Origin: an uncultured Clostridium sp.
GTDB taxonomy: Bacteria > Bacillota > Clostridia > TANB77 > CAG-508
Assembly: GCA_900557045.1 (NCBI GenBank)
Contig: USQY01000011.1
Span: forward strand, 1 to 38,853
Length of the DNA: 38,853 nt
Direction: 5' to 3'
Below the pieces are notes generated by a model. It worked only from the letters and a program-made list of their open reading frames with translations, searched no databases and was not told where the DNA came from. Below are positions 25,429 through 32,967 of the stretch, in pieces (within the stretch, counting starts at the first letter, position 1; every line of letters starts with the position of its first letter). The position numbers were made by a program, and so were the translations under genes.

Positions 25429-26493
25429 TTACCAGATTTTAGTTCCATCCTTTGAAATAGAAACAATCTGATATAACTTGCCAATAATTTTGCCAGGACA
25501 AATGCTAAGAATCTCAGCAACATAATCATCAAGATTGTCTTTTGGAGAAGAACAACGATTAAGTGCGTCACTGCCTATATTAATGCTTTCTCCAAGATGA
25601 AAGGTCTTGTTTCCAATTGTGATTGAGTCACTTGAAAATTCGATATTCGTGTGCCTAACTGCCAGACCAAAACCATGTGGCGAACCATCATATTTTTTGC
25701 CAGGCTCTACAAGGAAAATTGGACGTCCGGGTGCAGTTAACAGCGTATATGTTGTTGGCTCCCAGTGCGTACCAATACAAACAGTATGGTCATTTGGCAT
25801 TCCATAATGCTGAACACTAAGAACTTCCTTATCCAGATATTCCTTAAGAACATTTCTGATAAAATAACGATTGCGCTCTTCGTTGAACAAGATAAGCATC
25901 TTCGCAATTTCATAAAAACGTTCTGCCGTTGTTCCAACAATATACCGAAGATATCTTGACGTTCCCTCTAAATACTCTGTCTGTATAGCGTTAGAATACC
26001 AAACGTCTGAGTTAGGATACAATCCATTTGGACCATTCTTAAACTCGTTGGCTGATGCGTGAACCACCATATAATATCCGGATTCTGTGCCATATTCACC
26101 GTCAGAACGGCATAGACTAATGAAGTGATTTCCATTTGTGTAGTTCCACGTATAGTAAGTTCTGTCTGTGAGTACAGTTTGAGCCCTCTTAAGAAATTCC
26201 TGAACGGAGATTTCATTTTTCAGTTTAAATACAGCAGTGCCACATACATTAACCGTTGTATCAACCGGAATAAACGGAACGGTTGAATCCCACACATAGC
26301 GTGCACCAGTGAAAAATCCGCCCATCATGCGGGTGCAGTTATGTGCAATGCCAAGATCAGGCATAGCCGTTATTTCTGCATACTTCTTTACACCAGAGAG
26401 TTTGGTTGCGACCCGTGATAGCAATTCCTCTGTAGTCTTAAGATGAGGAATAAGCATTTGCTGGGTAGGGTCATTTAGTGTATAATCAATCAT
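25429..26493 (-). CDS. Divergent RtcB-like (RNA ligase fold) protein
   Basis: This 354-aa protein resembles RtcB, the 3'-phosphate RNA ligase. Motif order matches: TAMPDLGIAHN (RtcB MPDVHxG), VNVCG (C84; RtcB DIGCG), NGNHFISLCR (H123; RtcB GNHFIE), YYMVVHAS (H145; RtcB HSGS), IAKMLILFNEERNR with VQHYG (H229), and GSPHGFGLA (H273; RtcB SHGAGR, the guanylylated His). The Cys and four His ligands are thus kept, but the metal-binding Asp and the GSRG motif are altered, so activity may differ. GC content is well above the flanks. A LysR gene lies upstream on the same strand. Confidence in the fold is moderate, in RNA ligation low. Confidence 0.6.
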   Translation of the reverse strand: MIDYTLNDPTQQMLIPHLKTTEELLSRVATKLSGVKKYAEITAMPDLGIAHNCTRMMGGFFTGARYVWDSTVPFIPVDTTVNVCGTAVFKLKNEISVQEFLKRAQTVLTDRTYYTWNYTNGNHFISLCRSDGEYGTESGYYMVVHASANEFKNGPNGLYPNSDVWYSNAIQTEYLEGTSRYLRYIVGTTAERFYEIAKMLILFNEERNRYFIRNVLKEYLDKEVLSVQHYGMPNDHTVCIGTHWEPTTYTLLTAPGRPIFLVEPGKKYDGSPHGFGLAVRHTNIEFSSDSITIGNKTFHLGESINIGSDALNRCSSPKDNLDDYVAEILSICPGKIIGKLYQIVSISKDGTKIW

Positions 26494-26577
26494 AATTCCT
26501 CCTATTTTTACATAAGGTATCTACCTTGCTATTATTTTAATTGTAGCAACGTTTTTTTGTTATGTAAAATACAAATA

Positions 26578-26616
26578 TGAGTGTGAAATATAACTTAAAG
26601 TTATATTTCACACTCA
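26578..26616. repeat. 19-bp perfect inverted repeat with 1-base spacer
   Basis: TGAGTGTGAAATATAACTT and its exact complement flank a single A. It lies just after the LysR stop and about 85 bases upstream of the RtcB-like start, without a T-run. It could be a terminator for lysR or a large operator for the cassette. Confidence 0.7.
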
Positions 26617-26625
26617 TTCTCATTA

Positions 26626-27480
26626 TTAAATATCTTTAAATAAACTCTTAATATTCTTTATCTTATTATTAGAATTATAATAAATTCCATACTCTATGTC
26701 TGCTGATTCAATTCCTAATTCTAACCTTCTTAATTTACGACTTTCAAGTTCTTCTTTTATATATTCTTCCGTTATGTACGCAACTATATCATTATCTTGC
26801 ATTTCTTCAATAATTGTATTAAATGTTGCATTCTTTATTTCTATATTTTTTAAATTCTTTTCTTTTAATATATTTTCCAAATTTCTACTTGTGGTCGATA
26901 TATTTCTTAAGGTGTATATAGTAACCTTTTCATCATCTTTCAAAATATTTTTATCTAAATATTTTGAATTAGCATTTACAAAGAAATCATCATGAAAAGC
27001 TCCTAATTTTATATATTTTATTGATTCACTATGTATATCTTCTGGTTGTTTTTTAGATAAATATGCATCAATTTTCTGTTTTTCTAACATTGAAAACATA
27101 TCCTCTGTAGGTGCTTTTTCAATGTTCACTTCTATATTAAGATTGTTTTGTTTTATTTTTGCTATTATATTTTTATATAATTCTTTTGGCATATTTGTAT
27201 GAATTCCCAAATTTAATATTTTATTTTGTTTTATATTATTTTCTACATTCATTAATGTGTTTATAGCATCTTTTATTTGATTGTATATTTGTTTTCCATC
27301 TAAAGTTAATTTCATTCCATATTTTGTTCTATCAAATAATTTTATTTCTAATTCATCTTCTAAATTGTGTATATGTTTTGTTACTGCTGGCTGTGAAATA
27401 TTTAAGATTTCACTTGCTCTTGTTAGGTTTTCTTCATCAGCAACGATTTTAAATATTCTATATAATTCTAAATCTACCAC
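26626..27480 (-). CDS. LysR-family transcriptional regulator
   Basis: This 284-aa protein has an N-terminal winged helix-turn-helix (YRIFKIVADEENLTRASEIL, then ISQPAVTKHIHNLEDELEIK, residues about 7-48) and a diverged periplasmic-binding-type effector domain. The start codon is GTG after AAAGGAG; MVDLELYRIFK is a typical LysR start. Composition is native-like (AT-rich), unlike the RtcB-like gene it precedes. It may control that cassette through the perfect palindrome at 26578-26616. Confidence 0.92.
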   Translation of the reverse strand: MVDLELYRIFKIVADEENLTRASEILNISQPAVTKHIHNLEDELEIKLFDRTKYGMKLTLDGKQIYNQIKDAINTLMNVENNIKQNKILNLGIHTNMPKELYKNIIAKIKQNNLNIEVNIEKAPTEDMFSMLEKQKIDAYLSKKQPEDIHSESIKYIKLGAFHDDFFVNANSKYLDKNILKDDEKVTIYTLRNISTTSRNLENILKEKNLKNIEIKNATFNTIIEEMQDNDIVAYITEEYIKEELESRKLRRLELGIESADIEYGIYYNSNNKIKNIKSLFKDI

Positions 27481-27508
27481 AAAAGCCTCTCCTTTCTATT
27501 ATATCTCT

Positions 27509-27632
27509 AACGGCAGGATAGTGATGCAGAGCGCATTAACTTAAACACATAGAAAGACAAGCTTTCTTGTTCTCTGCTTTTAGCTTAAAAGCACTGCAAA
27601 AATGCAGTACTCTCCACTCTGTAGAGTTGCTA
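27509..27632 (-). ncRNA. Candidate structured RNA, copy A
   Basis: This is about 124 bases that recur at 32329-32450. On the minus strand it predicts three hairpins: ACTCTAC / GTGGAGAGT (one G-U pair favours this strand), ACTGCA / TGCAGT, and AGAAAG / CTTTCT nested inside a GCAGAG / CTCTGC pairing. The apical sequences around AGAAAGCTTGTCTTTCT and CTGCATCA are best conserved. The family is not recognised with confidence; it should be searched against Rfam (raiA-type and other clostridial RNA models). Confidence 0.45.
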
Positions 27633-27674
27633 TCTCATTTAAAAATTTTTTTCAATCCATACAATTCTGGAATA

Positions 27675-27951
27675 CTAGCAATAAAATTTAACATTCCCTG
27701 AATGAATAGCTTTCCACATTTCAACAATTTGAAAATAATGTAAAGAAATATCTTCGCAAATAATATTCAATTCTCTTTCAGGTATTTTGCTTTTATTATG
27801 GCAAAGTACACAACCACCTGATTGAGTTAACCATACTTTAGTTGCATTTACTGTTGGAACACCCTTTGAAATATGAACATGTATTGGTTCATCATTTTCA
27901 TTTGTCCAAAAATAAATTTTATATCCGTTTCAATTCAAAAATACTAGGCAA
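27675..27951 (-). pseudogene. DUF4160-family protein, frame broken at a CGG codon
   Basis: A TTG start overlapping the stop of the 91-aa gene gives LPSIFELK, then codon 9 is CGG. Skipping its C gives GGA and the frame GYKIYFWTNENDEPIHVHIS, a clear DUF4160 signature, continuing through TKVWLTQSGGCVLCHN to a stop at 27675. Total length of about 91 codons is normal. The corresponding remnant at copy B (32500-32520) reads ELKG with no C, supporting the C as the extra base. DUF4160 genes are small, widespread in mobile DNA and usually paired with a second small gene. Confidence 0.75.
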
Positions 27952-28219
27952 TTTCCAAACCTCCTAATCGTGCATATTTAAAGAAAAATGAGGCTCCATT
28001 TTTAGCTATATCCATAAATTTTTTCTTTTCTTCGTCAGAATAATTTCCGTCTTCTAAAACAACATCATAGCTTGGAAGCTCAATTACATAAGTATCAAAC
28101 CCATACTCCATAGGTCTCTCAAAAGTAACCCTAAGATATTCTTCACCATTTTCTTTTTTTCCTATATTAGAAAATACTCCTAATGTCCCATCAGGATATT
28201 TTGCAAATTCAAATGTCAT
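27944..28219 (-). CDS. 91-aa protein, paralogue of the 32521 gene
   Basis: This 91-aa soluble protein is of unknown family, about 55% identical by eye to the 90-aa protein at 32521-32793. Shared blocks are KKENGEEYL, MEYGFDT, ELPSY and FFKYAR.GG. It ends 8 bases inside the DUF4160 start, so the two are translationally coupled and may function as a pair, in the style of small partner genes seen with DUF4160. GGAGCG precedes the ATG. Confidence 0.75.
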   Translation of the reverse strand: MTFEFAKYPDGTLGVFSNIGKKENGEEYLRVTFERPMEYGFDTYVIELPSYDVVLEDGNYSDEEKKKFMDIAKNGASFFFKYARLGGLEIA

Positions 28220-28450
28220 TATAATTCACGCTCCTTCTCGTTTATTAAATATTTCATAATTAGTATAACATATTTTATACTTTTTAGCTACCTAATTTTC
28301 AAATTTACCCGAAAACATAAGTTGTCAACATATTTTAATAGTCCTAATACATTTTTATGTAAATAGCTGAATTTTTCAGAATATTTTTTATTCTATAATT
28401 TATCTTGTACTTTTATATTAAAGCATATTTATTCTTTTAAATAACAAAAA

Positions 28451-28496
28451 TTTACTTTCACACCACAAAATGCTAAAACTGTAGTGTGAAAGTAAA
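28451..28496. repeat. Inverted repeat near the internal junction
   Basis: TTTACTTTCACAC / GTGTGAAAGTAAA (13 bp, extended past a mismatch) around an approximately 18-base loop. A diverged counterpart sits at 32878-32923 at the same distance from the left junction. The stretch 28220-28654 otherwise contains the att-like block and no gene. Confidence 0.7.
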
Positions 28497-28545
28497 TTCA
28501 TAATCACTATAATAGGCTATTTATCTCAATTTTATATTTTTTCAA

Positions 28546-28577
28546 CTCCGGACATTAAGCAATCGGGCGCATGATTT
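28546..28577. other. Internal att-like sequence
   Basis: ACTCCGGACATTAAGCAATC continues GGGCGCATGATTT and aligns with the left junction block at 32972-33003 (26 of 32 positions by eye). It marks the boundary between two tandem elements. The plus-strand-right side (ATGATTTTTGAAAATT) is the end of the distal element, not pdaA. Confidence 0.65.
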
Positions 28578-28654
28578 TTGAAAATTAATATCTACATTCA
28601 TTGTAACTTATTAATCATATATATTGTTTTTCTTTGCAATTTATTGTAATATCT

Positions 28655-29587
28655 CTATAACCATTCATCATCTCGGCTCATATCATCATTTTTTCCTTTG
28701 ACCTCTATATCATTTTTTATATCTTTTATGACTTCTTTAATTTCAGATAAACCAACTCTTCCTTGTGAAATTAATTTTTTTAAGCTCTCAATGTCGATTT
28801 CCCCTAGTGAATCTGACTGTATATCTTCCATTACTTCTCCTGTAACATCTATTGATTGTACCGGAGAATCACTTGTTATTCCGCTTGCTCTATCACTACC
28901 ACTTATATCGATATTTGGAAACCCTTTGGAGATAATAGCTCTAGTTTCTCCATGCTTAACCTCTTTTGTTTCCAATGCCCTTACAAGTTTAGTTAGTATT
29001 TGACTTCGGATTTCTTCCAATTGTTCTTCATCAAACTTTTTTGTAGATAAATCATAACTACCAGTTAATAAAATACTCGCTGAACGTAGACACATCTGCT
29101 CAAATGACTCTGGAACTGTTCTATCTGCTATATCTAAATCTATAAAATTTATGCCTCTGCCCTTTTCGTAGAAAAAATTAGTTGGTTTTGATGGATCTAT
29201 TTCTAATCCAGATTCCCTTATCTTTCCCCAATCATCTATAAACTTATTATAAAATTCTTGATTCTCATTTGCTAAAGAATTTGCCTGTATTATATTTATA
29301 AGATTATTTAACTTTTCATTTCCATACATTTCATATAAATGTGTTCCTCTAGCTTTTTCCTCAAGAAAATATGAATTATTATAAGCCAATATTTTTGAAA
29401 CGTTAACTCCTACCTCACTTAATTTGTCTTTAATTTTTTTTACCATTTCTATTTGTGGAATTACACCATTAATAAGAGCATATCCCTCAAAATAGAAACA
29501 CTTTTTACAAGAACCTCTTCCATCAAAAGATTTTTCTTCTGACTGTTTTATTAATTCATTAAGTAACTGATTATATATTTCTTCCAT
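28655..29587 (-). CDS. Kinase-like phosphotransferase with Ser/Thr-rich tail
   Basis: This 310-aa protein has a small-molecule/protein kinase-like fold in residues 1-200. A Gly/Ser-rich nucleotide loop (GRGSCKKCFYFEG, 23-35), a hinge-like FLEEKARG, the catalytic loop DPSKPTNF (D131, N137) and the metal-binding FIDLD (D150/D152) are visible. Residues 218-262 are a Ser/Thr/Asp-rich linker, followed by an amphipathic helix (LSEIKEVIKDIKNDI) that resembles the tail of the preceding HopA1-like protein. Last gene of the cassette, 63 bases after that gene. In class V lanthipeptide synthesis a similar kinase phosphorylates Ser/Thr before a HopA1-type lyase eliminates phosphate; a like role is inferred. 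Confidence 0.65.
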   Translation of the reverse strand: MEEIYNQLLNELIKQSEEKSFDGRGSCKKCFYFEGYALINGVIPQIEMVKKIKDKLSEVGVNVSKILAYNNSYFLEEKARGTHLYEMYGNEKLNNLINIIQANSLANENQEFYNKFIDDWGKIRESGLEIDPSKPTNFFYEKGRGINFIDLDIADRTVPESFEQMCLRSASILLTGSYDLSTKKFDEEQLEEIRSQILTKLVRALETKEVKHGETRAIISKGFPNIDISGSDRASGITSDSPVQSIDVTGEVMEDIQSDSLGEIDIESLKKLISQGRVGLSEIKEVIKDIKNDIEVKGKNDDMSRDDEWL

Positions 29588-29650
29588 AGTATTTTACCTA
29601 CCCTCTTATAAAGTTTATGTATCACATTATTTTGCATATTGAATAAGTAT

Positions 29651-30586
29651 TTACTTATCCATCCCTTCATCACGTCCGAAAAGTTTATTCTTTATTTTAT
29701 CCCTAATCTTCCTTATAGTGATATTAATTTCAGAAATACTGATTTTGGATTTTTTTATACTATTTTTTACATTTTGCATGCTAATTAACGACGGTGTAGA
29801 TTCATTACTGTTATCTTTTTCACCTGCCATTTTAGATTTTTTTAATATGCTTCTATCGGATTTTTTTATAGACAATTTATCTTTTGCACGACCTAAGTTA
29901 ACCATACGACTTTGTAGCTCTTTTTTTACACTTTCTACAAACTCTGGCTGTTGTTCAATTAGATTCTTTATTTCTTTTTTATCAATTCCTTTAAAAACCT
30001 TATTTAGTGCATCAATACATATATAACTTACTACATTATTGTATGTACCATTAATTTTGCCTTCTTGTTTAAAATCTGATGCAATACCAATTCCATCAAC
30101 AATTTTTCCAGTAAGTATTGGAGCATCTTTAAATATTATATCTGGATTTTCTTGCTTTATTTCTTGCAAAATTGAATAAAAAGTTGAAGCATTCTTCAAT
30201 GCTGAATATATGCACATTTTATCAGACCTTTCTTCTTCCCCTCTGTTTGGATCTGCCACCTTAAAATAATATTTCAAATTTCTTTGTTCACATTTTTCAG
30301 CAAACAAAGTTGCAACTTTACAAGTATTATCCCCCGCATTTACATAAAATTTTATTTCATCTGGTTCGTTTGTCTCATCTACTTCGTATGTTTTATCAGA
30401 GTTAATATGGAAACCCATTACATAATCTTTTCTGTTTTGGAACTTACTCCTTATCATATCATCTAGTACAATATATGGAGCAAGCTCTTTAATTTCTTCT
30501 TCTGAAATTGTTTGTTTAGCAGATTTATAACTTAATGCCTCTTCAATAGTACCTGCCTCTTTTCTGCCACTAAGTAAAAATTTCAT
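29651..30586 (-). CDS. HopA1-like putative phospho-Ser/Thr lyase
   Basis: This 311-aa protein has residues about 75-205 resembling the HopA1 effector family, which has a phosphothreonine-lyase-related fold. Matching blocks are IKFYVNAGDNTCKVATLFAE, LKYYFKV, RSDKMCIYS, DAPILTGKIVDGIGIASDF and the following aromatic/Cys helix. The typical SFG..RC stretch is only weakly kept (TYNNVVSYIC). Residues 236-270 are Lys/Ser-rich, then a helix ISISEINITIRKIRDKI shares its pattern with the kinase tail. It overlaps the 131-aa gene by 17 bases, so co-translation is likely. The best-known HopA1-type relatives paired with a kinase are the class V lanthipeptide (lexapeptide-type) lyases. Confidence 0.6.
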   Translation of the reverse strand: MKFLLSGRKEAGTIEEALSYKSAKQTISEEEIKELAPYIVLDDMIRSKFQNRKDYVMGFHINSDKTYEVDETNEPDEIKFYVNAGDNTCKVATLFAEKCEQRNLKYYFKVADPNRGEEERSDKMCIYSALKNASTFYSILQEIKQENPDIIFKDAPILTGKIVDGIGIASDFKQEGKINGTYNNVVSYICIDALNKVFKGIDKKEIKNLIEQQPEFVESVKKELQSRMVNLGRAKDKLSIKKSDRSILKKSKMAGEKDNSNESTPSLISMQNVKNSIKKSKISISEINITIRKIRDKIKNKLFGRDEGMDK

Positions 30587-30965
30587 TTTCCTTATATTTT
30601 ATTAATAATTGTGTACTTTCTTGTATATTATCTTTCCTTTTAAATATATTATCTGGGTTATATTTTGCTCTAATTTCATCCTCGTTTTTCTTATCATTTT
30701 CTGAATAATCTTTTATGAATTGCTGTTTTTCTTCTTCACTATCACACCAGTAATTTAGACATAGTGTCGCCAATATTACTAACGTTTCCCTTTGTAAATT
30801 TTGTTCAGCCAATGACTTTTTAGATTCAATATTAGGCCTATAATCAGTACTTTTTCCATTTTTAAATATTTCTCTTAATTTATTTGGTATTCTATTAACA
30901 TATTTTTCATTCATTAAACTTAAAATAGTATCTACTTCTGCGTATGCAATTTCATTATTCTTCAT
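30570..30965 (-). CDS. 131-aa cassette protein, unknown function
   Basis: This soluble, mostly helical protein is very rich in Asn/Glu/Lys. No family is recognised. Its central block NLQRETLVILATLCLNYWCD (about 74-93) is the only hydrophobic part and holds both Cys residues. It lies between the metallopeptidase and the HopA1-like gene, overlapping the latter. It could be a substrate, adaptor or chaperone for the enzymes around it. AAGGAG lies before the ATG. Confidence 0.7.
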   Translation of the reverse strand: MKNNEIAYAEVDTILSLMNEKYVNRIPNKLREIFKNGKSTDYRPNIESKKSLAEQNLQRETLVILATLCLNYWCDSEEEKQQFIKDYSENDKKNEDEIRAKYNPDNIFKRKDNIQESTQLLIKYKENEIFT

Positions 30966-31058
30966 TTGTAAAATCTCCTTCTTAAGTTATAAAACTTATT
31001 ACGTAAAATTACTATACTTCTGTAAAAAGTATATCATTTTTGAAACAATTTTGAAAAA

Positions 31059-32093
31059 CTATAATTCTTGTCCATCGTTTTCTATAACAACATCAGACAA
31101 CGATTTTAGATTACTTTCTAAAAATTGGTAATAATCTTCATCAAACATAAATTCTGCACTTCTACGACTTTGAGTTTTTGAGACATGAGTATATTTATCA
31201 ATTTTTTCAATCGCTATCCTTGTTGATGGTTGCATCTGCTTTAAAAGATGTTTCTTTGATTTATGTTCTGTAACTACAAGGCTTAAATTCTTTATTAAAA
31301 ATTGGCGTTGCTCTTTGGTAATAGATTTTGTATCAAGCCCTTTTAAAAACATTTCTGAAGAAATTATATATGGAGTTAAGATGTTTTGATTTTCCATAAT
31401 TTCACCAATACTTTTAAAATTTCCTTTTTCATCATAGAAACTTAAAATTTGTTGGTTATTAATATATCTTTCATCATTTAATATATTGGGATACATCTTT
31501 ACAATTTTGTTTAACCTACTAACAAACTGTGGTATATCATAATTTAAAGATCTATATTGGTTATATGTTCTTATTGCTTCGTAATATTCTTTATTTACAC
31601 CATCAATTCTATAGAAATCAACAAAGTTTATAGCATTGTCAACACCTTTAGTATCAGCATCAATTTCCAAATAAAAACTATCATGTTTCTGTTTATAAAA
31701 ATCTTTGTCACATATCATAATCAGCCTTTCTATATCATACATTACACTTGAAAATGCAGGTTGTTTTCGCAATTTTTGTCGATTATCAAATTGAAGTCTA
31801 TGTTCTAATTCATGAAAACAGGCCTGTATTAAAAAAGCAAGTCCATTGTTATTTTCATTACTAGAATTATTGTAATTTCTTTGATTTATCTCATTTATAA
31901 CATTTGAAAAGATATAGATTGATTTACTTTTAGCATCATAAAATCCTCCAGCACTTTTTCCAACTTTAATGTCTGGATTTAAAGATTCTATATTTTCTCT
32001 ACTTTGATATTTTATTATATAATCTGTACCAAAAGAATTATTAAATAAATTATATATATTTTTCACAACTTCCACATAATCATATTTTTTCAT
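31059..32093 (-). CDS. HExxH metallopeptidase-like protein, first gene of the cassette
   Basis: This 344-aa protein has a zinc-peptidase signature ACFHELEHRLQF (HELEH, residues 94-98) and a plausible third ligand Glu in YLEIDAD (about 141-147), about 45 residues later, a gluzincin-like spacing. There is no signal peptide or membrane helix, so it should act in the cytoplasm. The C-terminal half is helical and Lys-rich with no recognised domain. It has its own promoter (32159-32187) and a GGGGG site, and heads the series of four same-strand genes. It may cleave a modified product or act on a host/phage target; this is inference. Confidence 0.7.
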   Translation of the reverse strand: MKKYDYVEVVKNIYNLFNNSFGTDYIIKYQSRENIESLNPDIKVGKSAGGFYDAKSKSIYIFSNVINEINQRNYNNSSNENNNGLAFLIQACFHELEHRLQFDNRQKLRKQPAFSSVMYDIERLIMICDKDFYKQKHDSFYLEIDADTKGVDNAINFVDFYRIDGVNKEYYEAIRTYNQYRSLNYDIPQFVSRLNKIVKMYPNILNDERYINNQQILSFYDEKGNFKSIGEIMENQNILTPYIISSEMFLKGLDTKSITKEQRQFLIKNLSLVVTEHKSKKHLLKQMQPSTRIAIEKIDKYTHVSKTQSRRSAEFMFDEDYYQFLESNLKSLSDVVIENDGQEL

Positions 32094-32158
32094 TTGTTAT
32101 CCCCCTTATTTGATTTGGTAGTACTAACAATATTTTTCTCAACTCTATTTATATGCAA

Positions 32159-32187
32159 ATTAAATCATAACATTAGAACTCTGTCAA
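32159..32187 (-). promoter_or_regulatory. Sigma A promoter of the metallopeptidase cassette
   Basis: On the minus strand, TTGACA (32187-32182), 17 bases, TTTAAT (32164-32159). It lies 66 bases before the metallopeptidase ATG. The region 32094-32520 holds this promoter and the structured repeat copy B. Confidence 0.75.
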
Positions 32188-32328
32188 GCATTCTATCGTT
32201 CGCCAAACCAATTAAAATCTGCGTTTCTGGTGTTTCTAATTAATCTTTTATTTCTCGTTTTGACAGATCTCCGAATATCCTTGCAACTCGTTTAAATTGC
32301 TTATTTTTTTATGCAAAATAAAAAAGCC

Positions 32329-32450
32329 AACGTCAGAATAATGATGCAGTGTACATCACATAAACACGTAGAAAGACAAGCTTTCTAGTTATCTGCTTTT
32401 AGCTTATAAATTCTTCAAAAGTGCAGTACTCTACATTCCGTAGAGTTGCA
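32329..32450 (-). ncRNA. Candidate structured RNA, copy B
   Basis: This is the diverged copy of the 27509-27632 sequence. The first stem (CTCTAC / GTAGAG, perfect here) and the AGAAAG / CTTTCT hairpin are kept; the middle TGCAGT hairpin is lost, so this copy may be decaying. In minus-strand direction it ends in GGCTTTTTTATTTT, a possible stop for transcription. Confidence 0.4.
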
Positions 32451-32520
32451 ATTTCACTATAAAAAATCCATTCCGCTCTGGAATATTTACCTTTCAACTC
32501 TAAATATGTAAAACTCAATT

Positions 32521-32793
32521 TTATAATTTATGACCACCTTGTCTTGCATATTTAAAGAATAAATCACTACCTCTTTCAACTACTGTTTTAAATATTGCAA
32601 TTTCCTCATCTGTATAATGTCCGTCTTGTTTTATTATATTATAACTTGGTAATTCAAATATAACTGTATCAAATCCATACTCCATTGTTCTTTCAAAGCA
32701 TACAATTAAATATTCTTCTCCGTTTTCTTTTTTACGAATATCTGAAGAAACTACCATCGTTCCATCTGCATAAGTAACAAATTCGTGCATCAT
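32521..32793 (-). CDS. 90-aa protein, paralogue of the 27944 gene
   Basis: Second copy of the small-protein family (see 27944-28219), intact with a GGAGAG site. The DUF4160 partner that follows its sister is reduced here to a short remnant (about 32495-32520, reading FTYLELKG). It supports the view that the insert contains two related elements that each brought the same end module. Confidence 0.75.
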   Translation of the reverse strand: MMHEFVTYADGTMVVSSDIRKKENGEEYLIVCFERTMEYGFDTVIFELPSYNIIKQDGHYTDEEIAIFKTVVERGSDLFFKYARQGGHKL

Positions 32794-32877
32794 GTCAATT
32801 CACTCTCCTTTTTGCTTATTAAATATCTCATAATTAGTATAACATATTTTATTTAATTTGAATAGCCAAATAAAAAA

Positions 32878-32923
32878 TTTACTTTCATACCAACATTTTT
32901 ACATTATTAGGTACAAAAGTAAA
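32878..32923. repeat. Inverted repeat near the left junction
   Basis: TTTACTTTCATACC / GGTACAAAAGTAAA pair with two mismatches around an 18-base loop. Counterpart of the repeat at 28451-28496, at the same place relative to the junction. Confidence 0.55.
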
Positions 32924-32967
32924 TTGTATTCACTATAATAGGTTATTTACCTCATCTTTTATACTTT

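Noticed and set aside
25429..26493. Annotating the 354-aa protein as a working RtcB ligase
   Set aside because: The metal-binding Asp and the GSRG motif are changed and the protein is shorter, so only fold-level similarity is claimed.
26626..27480. Copy A of the structured sequence as a riboswitch for the LysR gene
   Set aside because: Copy B is followed by a metallopeptidase cassette with its own promoter between them, and the sequence tracks with the small upstream genes, so a LysR-specific riboswitch is not supported.
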